From NCBI GenBank assembly GCA_965116935.1, contig OZ220737.1, positions 4,216,001 through 4,280,000 of the forward strand: a stretch of DNA of 64,000 nucleotides, given 5' to 3'. Position 1 is the stretch's first letter. Each line of letters opens with the position of its first letter. This stretch comes from VXYL01 sp965116935. GTDB lineage: Bacteria; Pseudomonadota; Gammaproteobacteria; Pseudomonadales; Azotimanducaceae. The position numbers were made by a program, and so were the translations under genes. The notes below the pieces were generated by a model that saw nothing but the letters and a program-made list of their open reading frames with translations, was not told the DNA's origin and did no database searches. Positions 49,435 through 59,036 of this stretch are shown here, in pieces.

Positions 49435-50433
49435 CTATCCCGCCAACAAGGCAGAGGCGGCGTCGGCGGCGTGTTCGATGTCGGCGTCATCGACGTCGAG
49501 GTGCACCACCCAGCGGGATCCGCTGACGAGCACACCGGCAGCGTCCATCACCTGCACCATGCGTGCGGTGGGCACATCCTCCACGAAAACCATGTTGGTG
49601 TGACAGGTCACGTTCAGTCCATGCGACGCCAAGGCATTCGCAAGCGCTTGCGCGCGCTGATGGTCCTCGGCCAGGCGTTCGATGTTGTGTTCGAGCGCAT
49701 ACAGGCCAGCGGCCGCCAACCCGCCGGCTTGGCGCATCCCGCCGCCGAGCACCTTGCGCCAGCGGCGGGCTTCGTCGATGAAGGCGGCGCTGCCGCACAG
49801 CACGGACCCCACCGGTGCACCGAGGCCCTTCGACAGGCATACCGAGACGGTGTCGAAGTGTCCCGTGATCGCGGCTGCCGGAACGCCCTCGGCGATGGCG
49901 GCGTTGAACAGGCGCGCACCGTCGAGATGCAGCGCCAGGCCCTTGCGCTCTGCTAGTGCCTTGGCACGAGCGAGATAGGGCAGGGGGAGGGCCTTGCCGG
50001 CCTGGGTGTTCTCGAGGCACAGGAGCCGGGTGCGGGCAAAGTGGAAGTCGTCCGGCTTGATCGCCGCGGCGACCGCCTCGAGGTTCAGCGTGCCGTCGTC
50101 CTCGAACGGCACCGGCTGCGGCTGGATGCCGCCGAAGACCGCAGCGCCGCCACCCTCGAAGCGGTAGGTGTGTGCCATCTGGCCGGCGATGTATTCGTCG
50201 CCTCGGCCGCAGTGGGTGAGGAGCGCAGCAAGGTTCGATTGGGTGCCGCTCGCAACGAATAGCCCGGCTTCGAAGCCGAGCCGTTCGGCGCAAGCGCGCT
50301 CAAGGCGGTTTACGGTGGGGTCTTCGCCATAGACATCATCGCCCACCTCGGCCGAAGCCATGGCGTGGCGCATGGCGGCGCATGGCCGGGTGACCGTATC
50401 GGAGCGCAGGTCGACGACCTTGGCCGTCGACAA
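49435..50433 (-). CDS. ltaE: Low-specificity threonine aldolase
   Basis: 332 aa, the usual length for this PLP-dependent fold type I enzyme. N-terminal VDLRSDTVTRPCAAMRHAMASAEVGDDVYGEDPTVNRLE, substrate-site GTQSNLAALLTH, PLP Lys in VSVCLSKGLGAPVGSVLCG, and the CLENTQAG and HLDGARLFNAA motifs. It cleaves threonine to glycine and acetaldehyde and acts on related beta-hydroxy amino acids. It is not obviously linked to neighbours. Confidence 0.93.
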   Translation of the reverse strand: MSTAKVVDLRSDTVTRPCAAMRHAMASAEVGDDVYGEDPTVNRLERACAERLGFEAGLFVASGTQSNLAALLTHCGRGDEYIAGQMAHTYRFEGGGAAVFGGIQPQPVPFEDDGTLNLEAVAAAIKPDDFHFARTRLLCLENTQAGKALPLPYLARAKALAERKGLALHLDGARLFNAAIAEGVPAAAITGHFDTVSVCLSKGLGAPVGSVLCGSAAFIDEARRWRKVLGGGMRQAGGLAAAGLYALEHNIERLAEDHQRAQALANALASHGLNVTCHTNMVFVEDVPTARMVQVMDAAGVLVSGSRWVVHLDVDDADIEHAADAASALLAG

Positions 50434-50468
50434 CGACAGTTATCCTGCAGGTGTGGCCGGAACCGGCG

Positions 50469-50882
50469 TCAACTGCCGGCGGCTAACGAGACGTTGTACA
50501 CACCGGCCTGCCGTGCCGAGTCCATGATGTGGATCATCTTCTCGGTGGTGGATTCCGGGTGCGGCTGGATGATGACCGGGGCTTCCGGGTTTTCCGCGTG
50601 CAGCCGCTCGATGTTGGCACGCACGGCGCGAATGTCCACATCCCGCTGGGCGATGATGATGCGGTCGCGGCTGGTGATGCGCACGACGATGCTCTTCTTG
50701 TCCGGGTCCACCGTCTTCGGCTTGTCGTCCTCCGGCTGGTTGACATCGAGGCCAACTTCCTTGACGAAGGTGGCGGTAACGATGAAGAAGATCAGCATGA
50801 TGAAGACGACGTCCAGCATGGGCGTGAGGTTGATCTTCTCTTCGCCCCCGTCTTCGCCGTGTCGCCTGAAACCTTTGCGCAC
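50469..50882 (-). CDS. exbD: ExbD/TolR-type biopolymer transport protein
   Basis: 137 aa. One N-terminal helix with the functional Asp (EKINLTPMLDVVFIMLIFFIVTATFV) and a periplasmic domain ending MIHIMDSARQAGVYNVSLAAGS. This is the standard ExbD/TolR layout for energising TonB or Tol complexes. The partner ExbB and TonB genes are not in the window. The gene lies between threonine aldolase and the TctA gene on the same strand. Confidence 0.9.
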   Translation of the reverse strand: MRKGFRRHGEDGGEEKINLTPMLDVVFIMLIFFIVTATFVKEVGLDVNQPEDDKPKTVDPDKKSIVVRITSRDRIIIAQRDVDIRAVRANIERLHAENPEAPVIIQPHPESTTEKMIHIMDSARQAGVYNVSLAAGS

Positions 50883-50976
50883 CGCATCCTCCCCGCCGGC
50901 TCGTTGGTGTTCCCCAAGGGCGCGTAGTGTAGGGGCATTCGGTGCCGTTCGCTAGCGCCAATTGCATGACGCGCCG

Positions 50977-52470
50977 TCAGGCGCGACCCGATGCGTTGCG
51001 TGACCGTAATGCGCTGAGCAGGCGCGTTGCCGGCACGGTCCAAACCAGGACGCAGGCGGCGAGGAGGGCAACGGTCAGCGGTGCACCGACGAAGACGCCC
51101 AGCGTGCCGTCCGACAGCAACAGCGTGCGGCGCAGGTTCTCTTCCAGCATCGGGCTGAGGATGAAGCCGAGCAGCAGCGGCGCCATCGGGAAGCCGTTCA
51201 GGCGCAGGGCACAGGCGGCAATGGCAAAGCCCAGCATGAGGAAGACATCGAACGGGTTGAGCGAGGTGAGATAGACACCGAGCAGCGAGAAGGCCACCAC
51301 GAACGGAATCAGCACCCGGCGCCTGAGGTGGATGATGCGCGACAGCCACGGGATGAGCGGCAGGTTCAACGCCAACAGCACGAGATTGCCGAGATACATC
51401 GAGACGATCACGCCCCAGAACACCGCCGGTTCCGTTTCCAAGAGGCGTGGCCCAGGTTGGATGCCGTAGCTCAACATCACCCCAAGCAGCACCGCGGTGG
51501 TGCCGGAGCCCGGAATCCCGAGGGTGAGCAGCGGCACGAAGGAGCCGGTGCAAGCCGCGTTGTTGGCGGACTCCGGCGCCGCCACCCCCCGCGCCGAATC
51601 TGCCTCGTCGCCTCGCCGGAAGCGCTTTTGCAGGTCGTAGGCAAAGAAGCTTGCGAGGGTCGCGCCGGCACCGGGCAACACGCCAACCAGAAAGCCCAGC
51701 ACGGAGCTTCGGCCCACGGTCGGGGCGATGGCCCGGGCGTCGCCGGCATGGAGCCGAACGCGCTTGCCCACACGGTCCGGGGTCGGTGCCGAGTCGCCCC
51801 GAACGAGCATGTGGAACGCCTCGGCCAGTGCAAACGTGGCCATTGCCAGCAGCACGAAACCGATGCCGTCGGCCAGGTCCGCACGGCCGAAGGTGAAGCG
51901 CTGGATGCCGGCGGAAGGATCGGTGCCCACCGTGCCGAGCATCAACCCGGCGAGTGCCGAGATCAGGGATGCCAGCACCTTTCCCCGCTCTGCGAAGGCG
52001 GCGATGCTCGACAGCGCAAACACCAGCACGAGGGTGTATTCCGGCGACTGGAACTGCATCGCCAAGCTCGCCAGCGAAGTTGCGAACAGCATCAGCGCCA
52101 GCGCCCCGAACGTGCCGCCGCCGAAGGAAGCGAATGCTGCCAGCGCGAGTGCGCGGCCGGCCTGCCCGCGCCGCGCCATGGGATAGCCATCGAACGAGGT
52201 TGCCACCGTCGATGCCACGCCGGGGGCATTGATCAGAATGGACGATGTGGAGCCGCCAAACACCGCCCCGTAGTACACGCCGGCCATCATGATGAGGCCC
52301 GCCGCCGGTTCCATCGAATAGCTCACCGGAATCATCAAGGCGATGGCCGTGATGGGGCCGAGCCCCGGCATCATGCCGATGAAAGTGCCGGCAAGGCAGC
52401 CGAATGCCACCCAAGCCAGATTGCCCGGATCAAGCGCCGTAGCGAGCCCAGTGACGATCCCTTCCCACAT
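50977..52470 (-). CDS. tctA: Tripartite tricarboxylate transporter, large permease TctA
   Basis: 497 aa from ATG 52470 (MWEGIVTGLATALDPGN), the family start; an upstream extension is a shadow. About 10-12 helices with family motifs GTFIGMMPGLGPITAIALMIPVSYSMEPAAGLIMMAGVYYGAVFGGSTSSILINAPG, FFAYDLQKRF and GVLPGAGATLASF. It forms the transport channel for the TctC-bound carboxylate. The gene order on this strand is tctC-tctB-tctA. Confidence 0.92.
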   Translation of the reverse strand: MWEGIVTGLATALDPGNLAWVAFGCLAGTFIGMMPGLGPITAIALMIPVSYSMEPAAGLIMMAGVYYGAVFGGSTSSILINAPGVASTVATSFDGYPMARRGQAGRALALAAFASFGGGTFGALALMLFATSLASLAMQFQSPEYTLVLVFALSSIAAFAERGKVLASLISALAGLMLGTVGTDPSAGIQRFTFGRADLADGIGFVLLAMATFALAEAFHMLVRGDSAPTPDRVGKRVRLHAGDARAIAPTVGRSSVLGFLVGVLPGAGATLASFFAYDLQKRFRRGDEADSARGVAAPESANNAACTGSFVPLLTLGIPGSGTTAVLLGVMLSYGIQPGPRLLETEPAVFWGVIVSMYLGNLVLLALNLPLIPWLSRIIHLRRRVLIPFVVAFSLLGVYLTSLNPFDVFLMLGFAIAACALRLNGFPMAPLLLGFILSPMLEENLRRTLLLSDGTLGVFVGAPLTVALLAACVLVWTVPATRLLSALRSRNASGRA

Positions 52471-52492
52471 GACCGGCGCGCCGCTTGCGTGG

Positions 52493-52957
52493 TCAGTCGA
52501 ACCAGAGACCGGGATCGAGATAAACGCCGAGCAGCTTCTCGATGACCAGCCAGCCGAGCGCCGCGAGGCCAGCGGGCGCGCCCAGCACCACCGGCCAGCG
52601 TCGCTCGCCGGCGGCCAGCAGCGATGCCGCCAAGAGCAGGAATGCGGACGGCCAAAGCCCGGCAAAGGGGATCAAGAGGCCAAACCCCACCACGGCGGCG
52701 GCGATGAGTCCGGCGGTGCGCCAGCCGCGCCAGTCGACTCTTTCAGAAACGTCGGCGCTGGTATCCCGCTGCACCTGCATTCCGCGCACCAAGAGCGGCA
52801 GGCACAGCAGCCCGAGCAGCACGGCATAGATGAAGGGGAGGGTGCGGGCATTGAGCGCCTCTGCCGCCGACCAAGGGTCCAGTTCGATGCGGCGTGCCAT
52901 CCACCCATAGGCTATGGCTACGACAAGAAAGGCCAGCGGCGCGATCCGCCGCGTCAT
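52493..52957 (-). CDS. tctB: Tripartite tricarboxylate transporter, small permease TctB
   Basis: 154 aa from ATG 52957, overlapping the tctC stop (ATGA). Four helices are visible (APLAFLVVAIAYGWMA, LPFIYAVLLGLLCLPLLV, TAGLIAAAVVGFGLLIPFAGLWPSAFLLLAASLLAA, VVLGAPAGLAALGWLVIEKLLGVYL). The short size and coupling identify TctB. Confidence 0.85.
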   Translation of the reverse strand: MTRRIAPLAFLVVAIAYGWMARRIELDPWSAAEALNARTLPFIYAVLLGLLCLPLLVRGMQVQRDTSADVSERVDWRGWRTAGLIAAAVVGFGLLIPFAGLWPSAFLLLAASLLAAGERRWPVVLGAPAGLAALGWLVIEKLLGVYLDPGLWFD

Positions 52958-53931
52958 CGGACGAAGCCCAGCGCCTGCATGGTCCCGCGGAGCTGTTGCT
53001 CTTGCTGTTCGAGAAAGCGGGTGTAGTCTTCGCCGTCGTGGTCGAGGGTGGCCCAGCCACGTCGTGCAAGCACTTCCTGCCACTCGGGCGATGCGCGCAG
53101 CGCCCGGAACCACTCGATGGCACGGCTGCGATCTTCGGCCGGCATCTCCCGGGCGCCGAACATGCCACGCCAATTGGCGAAGGCGAGGGGATAGCCGAGT
53201 TCGGTGAGGGTGGGGGTGTCGAGGCCACCGATGCGCTCCGGCGAGGTCACGGCGAGTGGCTGCACCTCGCCGGCTTCGATGAACGGCATGGTCTCGCCCA
53301 AGCCGGTGGACAGCATGGCCACTTCGCCCCCAAGCAATGCCAGCATCGCCTTGCCGCCGCCGTCGTAGGGCAGGTAGCGCACCCCGCGTGGATCGATGCC
53401 ACCCGCTTCCAGCGCGAGCGCAAGCACGATGTGATCGAGGCTGCCGCGCACGGAGCCGCCACCGACGACCATCGCGCGGGGATCCTCGCGCAGGCGGGCG
53501 AGCGTGGCTTCCCAGCTTGTCTTCGGCGCATCGGCAGCGACCACGAAGACGCCGTAGTCGGCAATCAGTGCTGCCACCGGGGTTAGATCACGAAAGCTGT
53601 AGGGGAACAGGCCATGCAAGCTTCGAACGATGAGGGGTGACGAATTGACCAGCAGTGGGAAGTCGTGGCGAGCGGCGTTCTCCATGAACCATCCCATTGC
53701 GCGCCCGCCACCGCCGCCAGAGAGGTTCTCGAAAGAGACCGACTCGACGAGGCCCAGGTCTCTGAGGACGCGGCCGGACTCGCGTGCGGTGCCGTCGAGG
53801 CCACCGCCAGGGCCGGCGGGGATGACGACGTGGATCGATTCTGCGGTTGCGGCAAGTGCAGCAAACGCGGCGAGTGCAGCGAAGAGCGCCCGTCTCGCGG
53901 GGCCACTCCGATGCGGCTCGCGCGGCGCCAT
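52954..53931 (-). CDS. tctC: Tripartite tricarboxylate transporter solute-binding protein TctC
   Basis: 325 aa from ATG 53931 (MAPREPHRSG); an alternative ATG lies 17 codons upstream. Signal peptide RRALFAALAAFAALAATAESIH, then the TctC fold: VVIPAGPGGGLDGTARESGRVL, SFENLSGGGGGRAMGWF, SSPLIVRSLHGLFPYSFRDLTPVAAL, GGGSVRGSLDHIVLALA. It binds a carboxylate in the periplasm and feeds TctBA. Confidence 0.9.
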   Translation of the reverse strand: MAPREPHRSGPARRALFAALAAFAALAATAESIHVVIPAGPGGGLDGTARESGRVLRDLGLVESVSFENLSGGGGGRAMGWFMENAARHDFPLLVNSSPLIVRSLHGLFPYSFRDLTPVAALIADYGVFVVAADAPKTSWEATLARLREDPRAMVVGGGSVRGSLDHIVLALALEAGGIDPRGVRYLPYDGGGKAMLALLGGEVAMLSTGLGETMPFIEAGEVQPLAVTSPERIGGLDTPTLTELGYPLAFANWRGMFGAREMPAEDRSRAIEWFRALRASPEWQEVLARRGWATLDHDGEDYTRFLEQQEQQLRGTMQALGFVR

Positions 53932-54022
53932 CCGCGCCCGTTGGCGGTGGCTCGGCGCCGAGGTACTCCCGTTGTAAATCAACGAGTTGATGGGTTTAGC
54001 CCATGCGATGGCATCATCGGGA

Positions 54023-54949
54023 TCAGACGTTCAAGTGGTTGAGGGGCGCCCCTGGCGTGTCCCACGGCATCGACACCAACTGACCGGTGGAGGAGAGGGT
54101 GATGTAGGCGGTGCGCAAGTCCTCGCCGCCGAAGCAGACGTTGGTCGTAAGCCGGTCGGGCATGGGGACGAACTTCGGCTCGCGCTCGTCGGGATAGACC
54201 GTGGTGACACCGCCGTCGATGATGGTGGCAATGCAGACGCCACCATCCGCTGCCACCGCCAACGAATCGAACAGGAAATAGCCTTGCCGACCGCGCAGAA
54301 GCCGGCCGCCATCGGGTCGGTCGGCACGTTCCCTGGCGAGTTTTCCGGGGCCGGCCAGAGGCCATGCCCACAGCCTGCCGGTTGGCGTTTCCGCTACATA
54401 GAGCTCGTTTCCATCGGGGGATAGGCCTACGCCGTTGGGTGCTTCGAGCGGGAAGATGACTTCCTCGATGTGGGAGCCATCCGCCTTGGCGTAGAAGACG
54501 CCGGTGCGGTCGCGGTCTCTCGGTCGGTTCTTGCCGTGGTCGGTGAACCAGAAGCCACCGTGGGCGTCGAACACCAGGTCGTTCGGCCCGCAAAGGCGAA
54601 CGCCGTCGGCTGCTTCATAAATCGTCTCCACCGCGCCCGTGGCAAGGTTGACGCGCTCGATCCGCCCGCCAGTGTAGCCCGCTGCCTGATCGCCCGGATA
54701 GATGCGTCCGCGCCGCTCCACCCAGTCGAAACCGCCGTTGTTGCAGATGTAGCAGTGTCCATCCGGGCCGATGGCGGCACCGTTCGGCCCGCCCCCGGTT
54801 TCCGCGACCACCTCGACCCTGCCATCCGGCTCCACCCGCGACAGCGTGCCCCGCGCGATCTCGACGAGGAGCACGGAACCGTCGGGCATGGCGATTGGCC
54901 CCTCCGGAAACTTGAGGCCGGTGGCGACGACATTCAGTTCCTGATTCAC
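54023..54949 (-). CDS. SMP-30/gluconolactonase-family lactonase
   Basis: 308 aa. A six-bladed propeller with the metal-binding Glu near GLKFPEGPIAMPDGSVLLVEIARG, Asn in GPNGAAIGPDGHCYICNNGG, and the APNGVGLSPDGNELYVAET segment supplying Asn and Asp ligands. SMP-30 relatives hydrolyse sugar lactones. Being next to a carboxylate transporter, it may act on a sugar-acid lactone (inference). It lies 90 bp downstream of tctC in opposite regulatory context but on the same strand. Confidence 0.87.
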   Translation of the reverse strand: MNQELNVVATGLKFPEGPIAMPDGSVLLVEIARGTLSRVEPDGRVEVVAETGGGPNGAAIGPDGHCYICNNGGFDWVERRGRIYPGDQAAGYTGGRIERVNLATGAVETIYEAADGVRLCGPNDLVFDAHGGFWFTDHGKNRPRDRDRTGVFYAKADGSHIEEVIFPLEAPNGVGLSPDGNELYVAETPTGRLWAWPLAGPGKLARERADRPDGGRLLRGRQGYFLFDSLAVAADGGVCIATIIDGGVTTVYPDEREPKFVPMPDRLTTNVCFGGEDLRTAYITLSSTGQLVSMPWDTPGAPLNHLNV

Positions 54950-55057
54950 TTTCCTTCCTTGCTTACCGAGCTTGGCGGACTGTTACGCTTCGCGACCTTC
55001 GCGCCGTTTGGTTCGTTTTTGAGGGCGCGTCAGTTTAATGCAATCCAAGGAGCTCCC

Positions 55058-55390
55058 ATGCCCCGCACCCAACAACCACTCGGGCTCTGCGCGACCGTTG
55101 CCGTGGCTTTGCTGGTATTCGTTGGCGGCTGCAACACCTATCTCGACGATGCCGAGAACCGCACCCCCGGCGAGGTGACGGATGATGTGGCCATCCACAC
55201 CATCCTCAAAACCCGCCTCCTGCGCGACCCTGACGTAGGCGGCATGCGCGTCAACGTGGAGGTGGAGAAGGGCGTGGTGCGCCTCTACGGCTATGTCGGC
55301 TCGGAAGCAGAACGGGACCGCGCCCAAACCTTGGCAGCACAGATTCGCGGCGTCCAGCGGGTGGAGAATCGCCTGCAGGTCAAACCTTGA
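55058..55390 (+). CDS. BON-domain lipoprotein
   Basis: 110 aa from ATG 55058, with AAGGAG upstream. A lipoprotein signal ends at the lipobox LVFVGGC (residues 19-25), so the mature protein is lipid-anchored at Cys25. A BON domain covers about residues 40-108 (DDVAIHTILKTRLLRDPDVGGMRVNVEVEKGVVRLYGYVGSEAERDRAQTLAAQIRGVQRVENRLQV). BON proteins such as OsmY and DolP bind phospholipids and maintain the outer membrane. It is divergent from the SMP-30 gene. Confidence 0.9.
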   Translation: MPRTQQPLGLCATVAVALLVFVGGCNTYLDDAENRTPGEVTDDVAIHTILKTRLLRDPDVGGMRVNVEVEKGVVRLYGYVGSEAERDRAQTLAAQIRGVQRVENRLQVKP

Positions 55391-55438
55391 GAAAGTGGTT
55401 GCACTTTTCCCCTCAACAATTTGATGTATATGTATTTC

Positions 55439-56392
55439 TCAAGCGGATGCTTCGCGGTCTTGGGCTGAAGCATCGCCTCCCAGCCAATCCCGCGCCTGCA
55501 AGAATCCCTTGAGCCCCGCCTCCGGCGAACCTTGCTCCGGTCGGTGGTCATGCACCCAGGCCGCTCGCGGCGGCAGCGATGCCAACACCGATTCCACCCG
55601 GCGCCCGGATTGCAGGCCATAGCGTGTGCCCCGGTCCAGCGCCAGGTTGAACTCCGCGTAGCGCCCTCGCCGGATGAGCAGCCAACGCTCTTCGCGCTCG
55701 CCCCAAGGCGTGTCGAGCCGGCGCCGCAGGATCGGCAGATAGGCATCGGCAAAGGCGTTGCCAATGGCCTTGGCAAGCGCAAAGCTGGCCTCGAATCCGT
55801 CTTCGTGCCAGTCGTCGAAGAAGAGGCCGCCAACGCCGCGCGTTTCGCCACGATGTGGCAGGTAGAAATACTCGTCGCACGCTTGCTTCATCGCTTCGTA
55901 GTGCTCGCCTGCAGCATCCCGCGCCACCTGGTGCCAATGGCGCACGTCCGCAAGGAAGGGGTAATAGGGCGTCAGGTCAAACCCGCCGCCGAAGTGCCAA
56001 TGCGACTCCCCGGTTGGAGCATCGCCTGTGTCGACAAGAAAAAGACGCAGGTTCATGTGTGCCGTGGGCGCGTACGGGTTGCGCGGATGCACGATGACCG
56101 AAACCGCGGTCGCCTGAAACGGCCGTCCCGCCAGATGCGGGTTGCGTTCCGTGGCAGCAGGCGGCAGGGAGGCGCCAACACTGTGGGTGAGTTGTACGGC
56201 TGCCTTCTCCAGGCGTTTGCCGCCTTGCAAGACTCGAGGCCGGGACACCCCGCCTCCCGGGAGCGCTAGCTCTTCGCCGACGAACTTCGCGGCGCCGTCA
56301 ATGGCCTCAAGGTCGCGAACGAGCCCGGTCTGCAAGCCTTGGAGAAAGACGCGCACCGGCGCGATGTCCGGAGGGGCAGGGCGCAAGCTCAT
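55439..56392 (-). CDS. hemF: Oxygen-dependent coproporphyrinogen III oxidase HemF
   Basis: 317 aa. Conserved sequence: GGGVSRPRVLQGGKRLEKAAVQLTHSVGASLPP, then NPYAPTAHMNLRLFLVDTG, WHFGGGFDLTPYYPFLADVRHWH, CDEYFYLPHRGETRGVGGLFFDDW and ERWLLIRRGRYAEFNLALDRGTRYGLQSG. It oxidatively decarboxylates coproporphyrinogen III to protoporphyrinogen IX in heme synthesis. Its ATG overlaps the CoA-transferase stop by 4 nt, an odd pairing of unrelated steps, probably coupled translation only. Confidence 0.95.
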   Translation of the reverse strand: MSLRPAPPDIAPVRVFLQGLQTGLVRDLEAIDGAAKFVGEELALPGGGVSRPRVLQGGKRLEKAAVQLTHSVGASLPPAATERNPHLAGRPFQATAVSVIVHPRNPYAPTAHMNLRLFLVDTGDAPTGESHWHFGGGFDLTPYYPFLADVRHWHQVARDAAGEHYEAMKQACDEYFYLPHRGETRGVGGLFFDDWHEDGFEASFALAKAIGNAFADAYLPILRRRLDTPWGEREERWLLIRRGRYAEFNLALDRGTRYGLQSGRRVESVLASLPPRAAWVHDHRPEQGSPEAGLKGFLQARDWLGGDASAQDREASA

Positions 56393-57570
56393 ACCGCCCG
56401 CGCCGCCCGCAGCTCGTCGATGGCGGCATCGTCATAGCCGAGCTCCGTAAGGATCTCGCGGGTATGCTCGCCAAGAGTCGGTGCGCGCAGGCGAATTGGT
56501 GTGTCCGCCTTGCCGAAGTCCACGGGCATCCGCCCAACCGGCGCCGGCTTCGGCAATCCCGGGTAATCCGTGGGAACGAGAAAGCCGCGATCGACGATCT
56601 GTTCGTTCGCAAGCGCCTCGGCAGGCGAGAGGACTTCTCCGCACGGAATGCGCGCCTTCTCAAGTTCTGCCACCACCTGGGCCGTGGCGCGCGTCGAACA
56701 CCATTCGCTCATGCGGGCGCTGATGTCGGCGGCGTTGTCACCACGGGTCTCGTCCGTGGCATAGCGCGGATCGGTGAGCCAATGCTCCTCGCCCATGAGC
56801 CGCGCCCAGCGCTCGAACAGGGGATTGCCCACGATCTGCACCAGAATCCAGCCATCGGCGGTCTCGAATGCGTCAGACGGAGCCGAGGTTTGGCCGCGAT
56901 TGCCGCTCGCGACCCGACCCTTGCCGAGCAGTGCCTCCTCGATCAGCGTGCCGTTGGCGATGGTGAGGGCAGAGGCGAGCAGGCAACCCTCCACCTGCTG
57001 TCCTTCGCCGGTGTTGGCGCGATGGATCAGGGCGGCAAGGGTGGCGAAGGCGTTGAGGGTGCCGGTGGTGTAGTCCACATAGGGGAAATAGTTCTTCATC
57101 GGCTCGTCGGCGTGGCCGGTGAGGTGCATGTTGCCGGACATTGCTTGCGCCACGCCGTCGAAACCGACGCGGGTCCCATAGGGCCCACCGGAGCCAAACG
57201 CCGTGCTGGTGGTGAGGATGATGTCCGGCTTGATCTCGGTGAGGGAGGCGTAGTCGAGCCCCATGGAGGCGAGGGTATCCGGTGGCAAGTTGGCGATCAC
57301 GACATCGGCGGTCGCCACCAGCCTTTTCAGCACGTCCACACCTTCGGGCTTGCGCGGATTGAGGGTGAAACCGCGCTTGTTGCGGTTCAGCGCCAGAAAA
57401 CCGGCGCCCTGTTCGTCCTCGGTGACGGGGGAGGTGTACCGATCCTCGCTGCCCGCCACCTTCTCGATCCGAATGACATCCGCCCCCAAATCGCCAAGCA
57501 GCGCACCGCAGAACGGCCCGGCGATGTAACGCCCGAAATCCAGCACCCGCGTGCCATTCAAGATGGACAT
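56389..57570 (-). CDS. Class III CoA-transferase (CaiB/BaiF family)
   Basis: 393 aa. N-terminal LNGTRVLDFGRYIAGPFCGALLGDLGADVIRIEK, the NRNKRGFTLNPRKPEG block, and the catalytic Asp region (VGFDGVAQAMSGNMHLTG). These enzymes move CoA between carboxylic acids. The substrate cannot be inferred. It precedes hemF with a 4-nt overlap. Confidence 0.9.
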   Translation of the reverse strand: MSILNGTRVLDFGRYIAGPFCGALLGDLGADVIRIEKVAGSEDRYTSPVTEDEQGAGFLALNRNKRGFTLNPRKPEGVDVLKRLVATADVVIANLPPDTLASMGLDYASLTEIKPDIILTTSTAFGSGGPYGTRVGFDGVAQAMSGNMHLTGHADEPMKNYFPYVDYTTGTLNAFATLAALIHRANTGEGQQVEGCLLASALTIANGTLIEEALLGKGRVASGNRGQTSAPSDAFETADGWILVQIVGNPLFERWARLMGEEHWLTDPRYATDETRGDNAADISARMSEWCSTRATAQVVAELEKARIPCGEVLSPAEALANEQIVDRGFLVPTDYPGLPKPAPVGRMPVDFGKADTPIRLRAPTLGEHTREILTELGYDDAAIDELRAARAV

Positions 57571-57625
57571 CCCGACCTCCTACAGCGAAAGCCGCGCATT
57601 ATGCCCTTTGGCGTTAGTGGGTAGC

Positions 57626-57646
57626 GGGCCTTGGGAGGGAAGGCAT
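57626..57646 (+). repeat. Arm of the 39.2-kb repeat family
   Basis: A 21-nt match (GGGCCTTGGGAGGGAAGGC then AT) to the arm at 39166-39186, differing at one position. It lies in the intergenic space between the CoA-transferase start and the ATPase start. Confidence 0.6.
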
Positions 57647-57754
57647 TGAAGCCTTGTCCGAGGCCCGACAGGCTGCTCGGAGGCATGGTCGCAGGGCTAT
57701 ACTGCCACCTGTGTTCCTGACATCCTTGCGCGGCACGAACGGAAGATCACCACG

Positions 57755-59026
57755 ATGACGCAGGTGCAAACGGAAGCGTCCCGCAACCTCACCCGATGGG
57801 CCAACATCGGAGAACGGGACGCGCCCGTAGCCTTCGCGGGACGAGGTCGTGAGATAGACCTTGCGATCCGGCAACTGTCAACGTGGCGGCGCGACGAGAG
57901 TCGCGGTCGTACCGTCGTTGCCCAAGGTGCACCAGGAGCAGGCAAGACAGCCTTGTTGCACGAGATCGGCCATCGGTTGCGTGCCGCCTGGCCAGAGTCG
58001 GCCGCGATCTATCTACCCACGCCATGGATCGACGAGGATGTTCCGTACCTCATCGAGGCATTTGCCACCAACATGATGGGCATGGAAGCGGACGACCTCC
58101 GCAGCACGGTGACCAAGGCGACCACGGCCGGGATCAAGGTGTTCGCAACGGCGCAGCATGTCGACTCTCGCTCGGTGTCGCCCCCGCGACTCAGCACTTG
58201 GGCCGCGTTTGGGCGTCAATTCGCTTCGCGGGCGGGTCAGGCAAAGCCGACCCTGCTGCTTGTTGACGAAATACAGCGAATGGGTGGGAGCGAAGCGACA
58301 AGAAACCTGCTCTACCACCTCCACGACCAGAGTACGTTCCCGGTCACGCTTGTCTGTGGTGGCCTTTCGACTTCCAGCAGCCACCTCCACGAACTAGGGC
58401 TGTCCCGGGTGGCCGACGCCAATGTCCTGCACATTGGCGCCTTGGATGTTGCTGAGGCCGAGCAATGTCTCGACGAGTCGCTCGCCCTGATGGCGGAAGA
58501 AGTTGGCATCACGGGCCACCCAGACCACTGGGCTCGACAGCTCGCGTCCGCAACCCATGGCTGGCCGCAGCACATCACCTGCCACATCCGTGCCGCCGCC
58601 ATGGCGCTTCAATCCTCCGGTCGATTGGCGTTCGACGATGCGAACCTGCACAAGGCACGAAAGTACGCCGAGGGCAACATGAGGAGACACTACGATCAGC
58701 GCCTGGCAACGTCCTTCACCGATGCAGCGATCGTGTTCGCCGTACATGAGTCGGTGAAGAATGGTCGGACCTACCTGGATGACGCGGTGGACTTGGTGGA
58801 GGCCACCGCGCATGTGTTGTCGGGTAGCCGCCGCTCCCGCCACGACGCCCGCTTCGCCGATGCGATGGATTGCGTGCAACAGATGCTCCACGCAGGGTTG
58901 ATCGCGTACGCGGGCAACACCACGATTTCGCCGCTAACCGTTCCGATCCCGTCGCTGGCGGCCCACATTGGCCGCCTGCTGTCGCCGGAGCAGCGCGAGG
59001 CCATACACCGGACGCTCGCCGCTTAG
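57755..59026 (+). CDS. AAA ATPase, family duplicated at 61.7 kb
   Basis: 423 aa. Walker A GAPGAGKT at residues 58-65, Walker B LLLVDEIQRM near 165, sensor-like LVCGGLSTSSS, and the C-terminal GWPQHITCHIRAAAMAL helix. The overall form is a standalone AAA+ ATPase similar to TniB-type or ORC/TniB-like proteins, with no recognisable partner domain. Its closest relative in the window is the broken gene at 61699-63667, which shares the DExQ and GWPQH...A...L segments. The arm repeats at 57626 and 59037 bracket this gene, suggesting it moved as a cassette. Function unknown; defence or transposition ATPases look similar. Confidence 0.7.
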   Translation: MTQVQTEASRNLTRWANIGERDAPVAFAGRGREIDLAIRQLSTWRRDESRGRTVVAQGAPGAGKTALLHEIGHRLRAAWPESAAIYLPTPWIDEDVPYLIEAFATNMMGMEADDLRSTVTKATTAGIKVFATAQHVDSRSVSPPRLSTWAAFGRQFASRAGQAKPTLLLVDEIQRMGGSEATRNLLYHLHDQSTFPVTLVCGGLSTSSSHLHELGLSRVADANVLHIGALDVAEAEQCLDESLALMAEEVGITGHPDHWARQLASATHGWPQHITCHIRAAAMALQSSGRLAFDDANLHKARKYAEGNMRRHYDQRLATSFTDAAIVFAVHESVKNGRTYLDDAVDLVEATAHVLSGSRRSRHDARFADAMDCVQQMLHAGLIAYAGNTTISPLTVPIPSLAAHIGRLLSPEQREAIHRTLAA

Positions 59027-59036
59027 CGCGTGAATC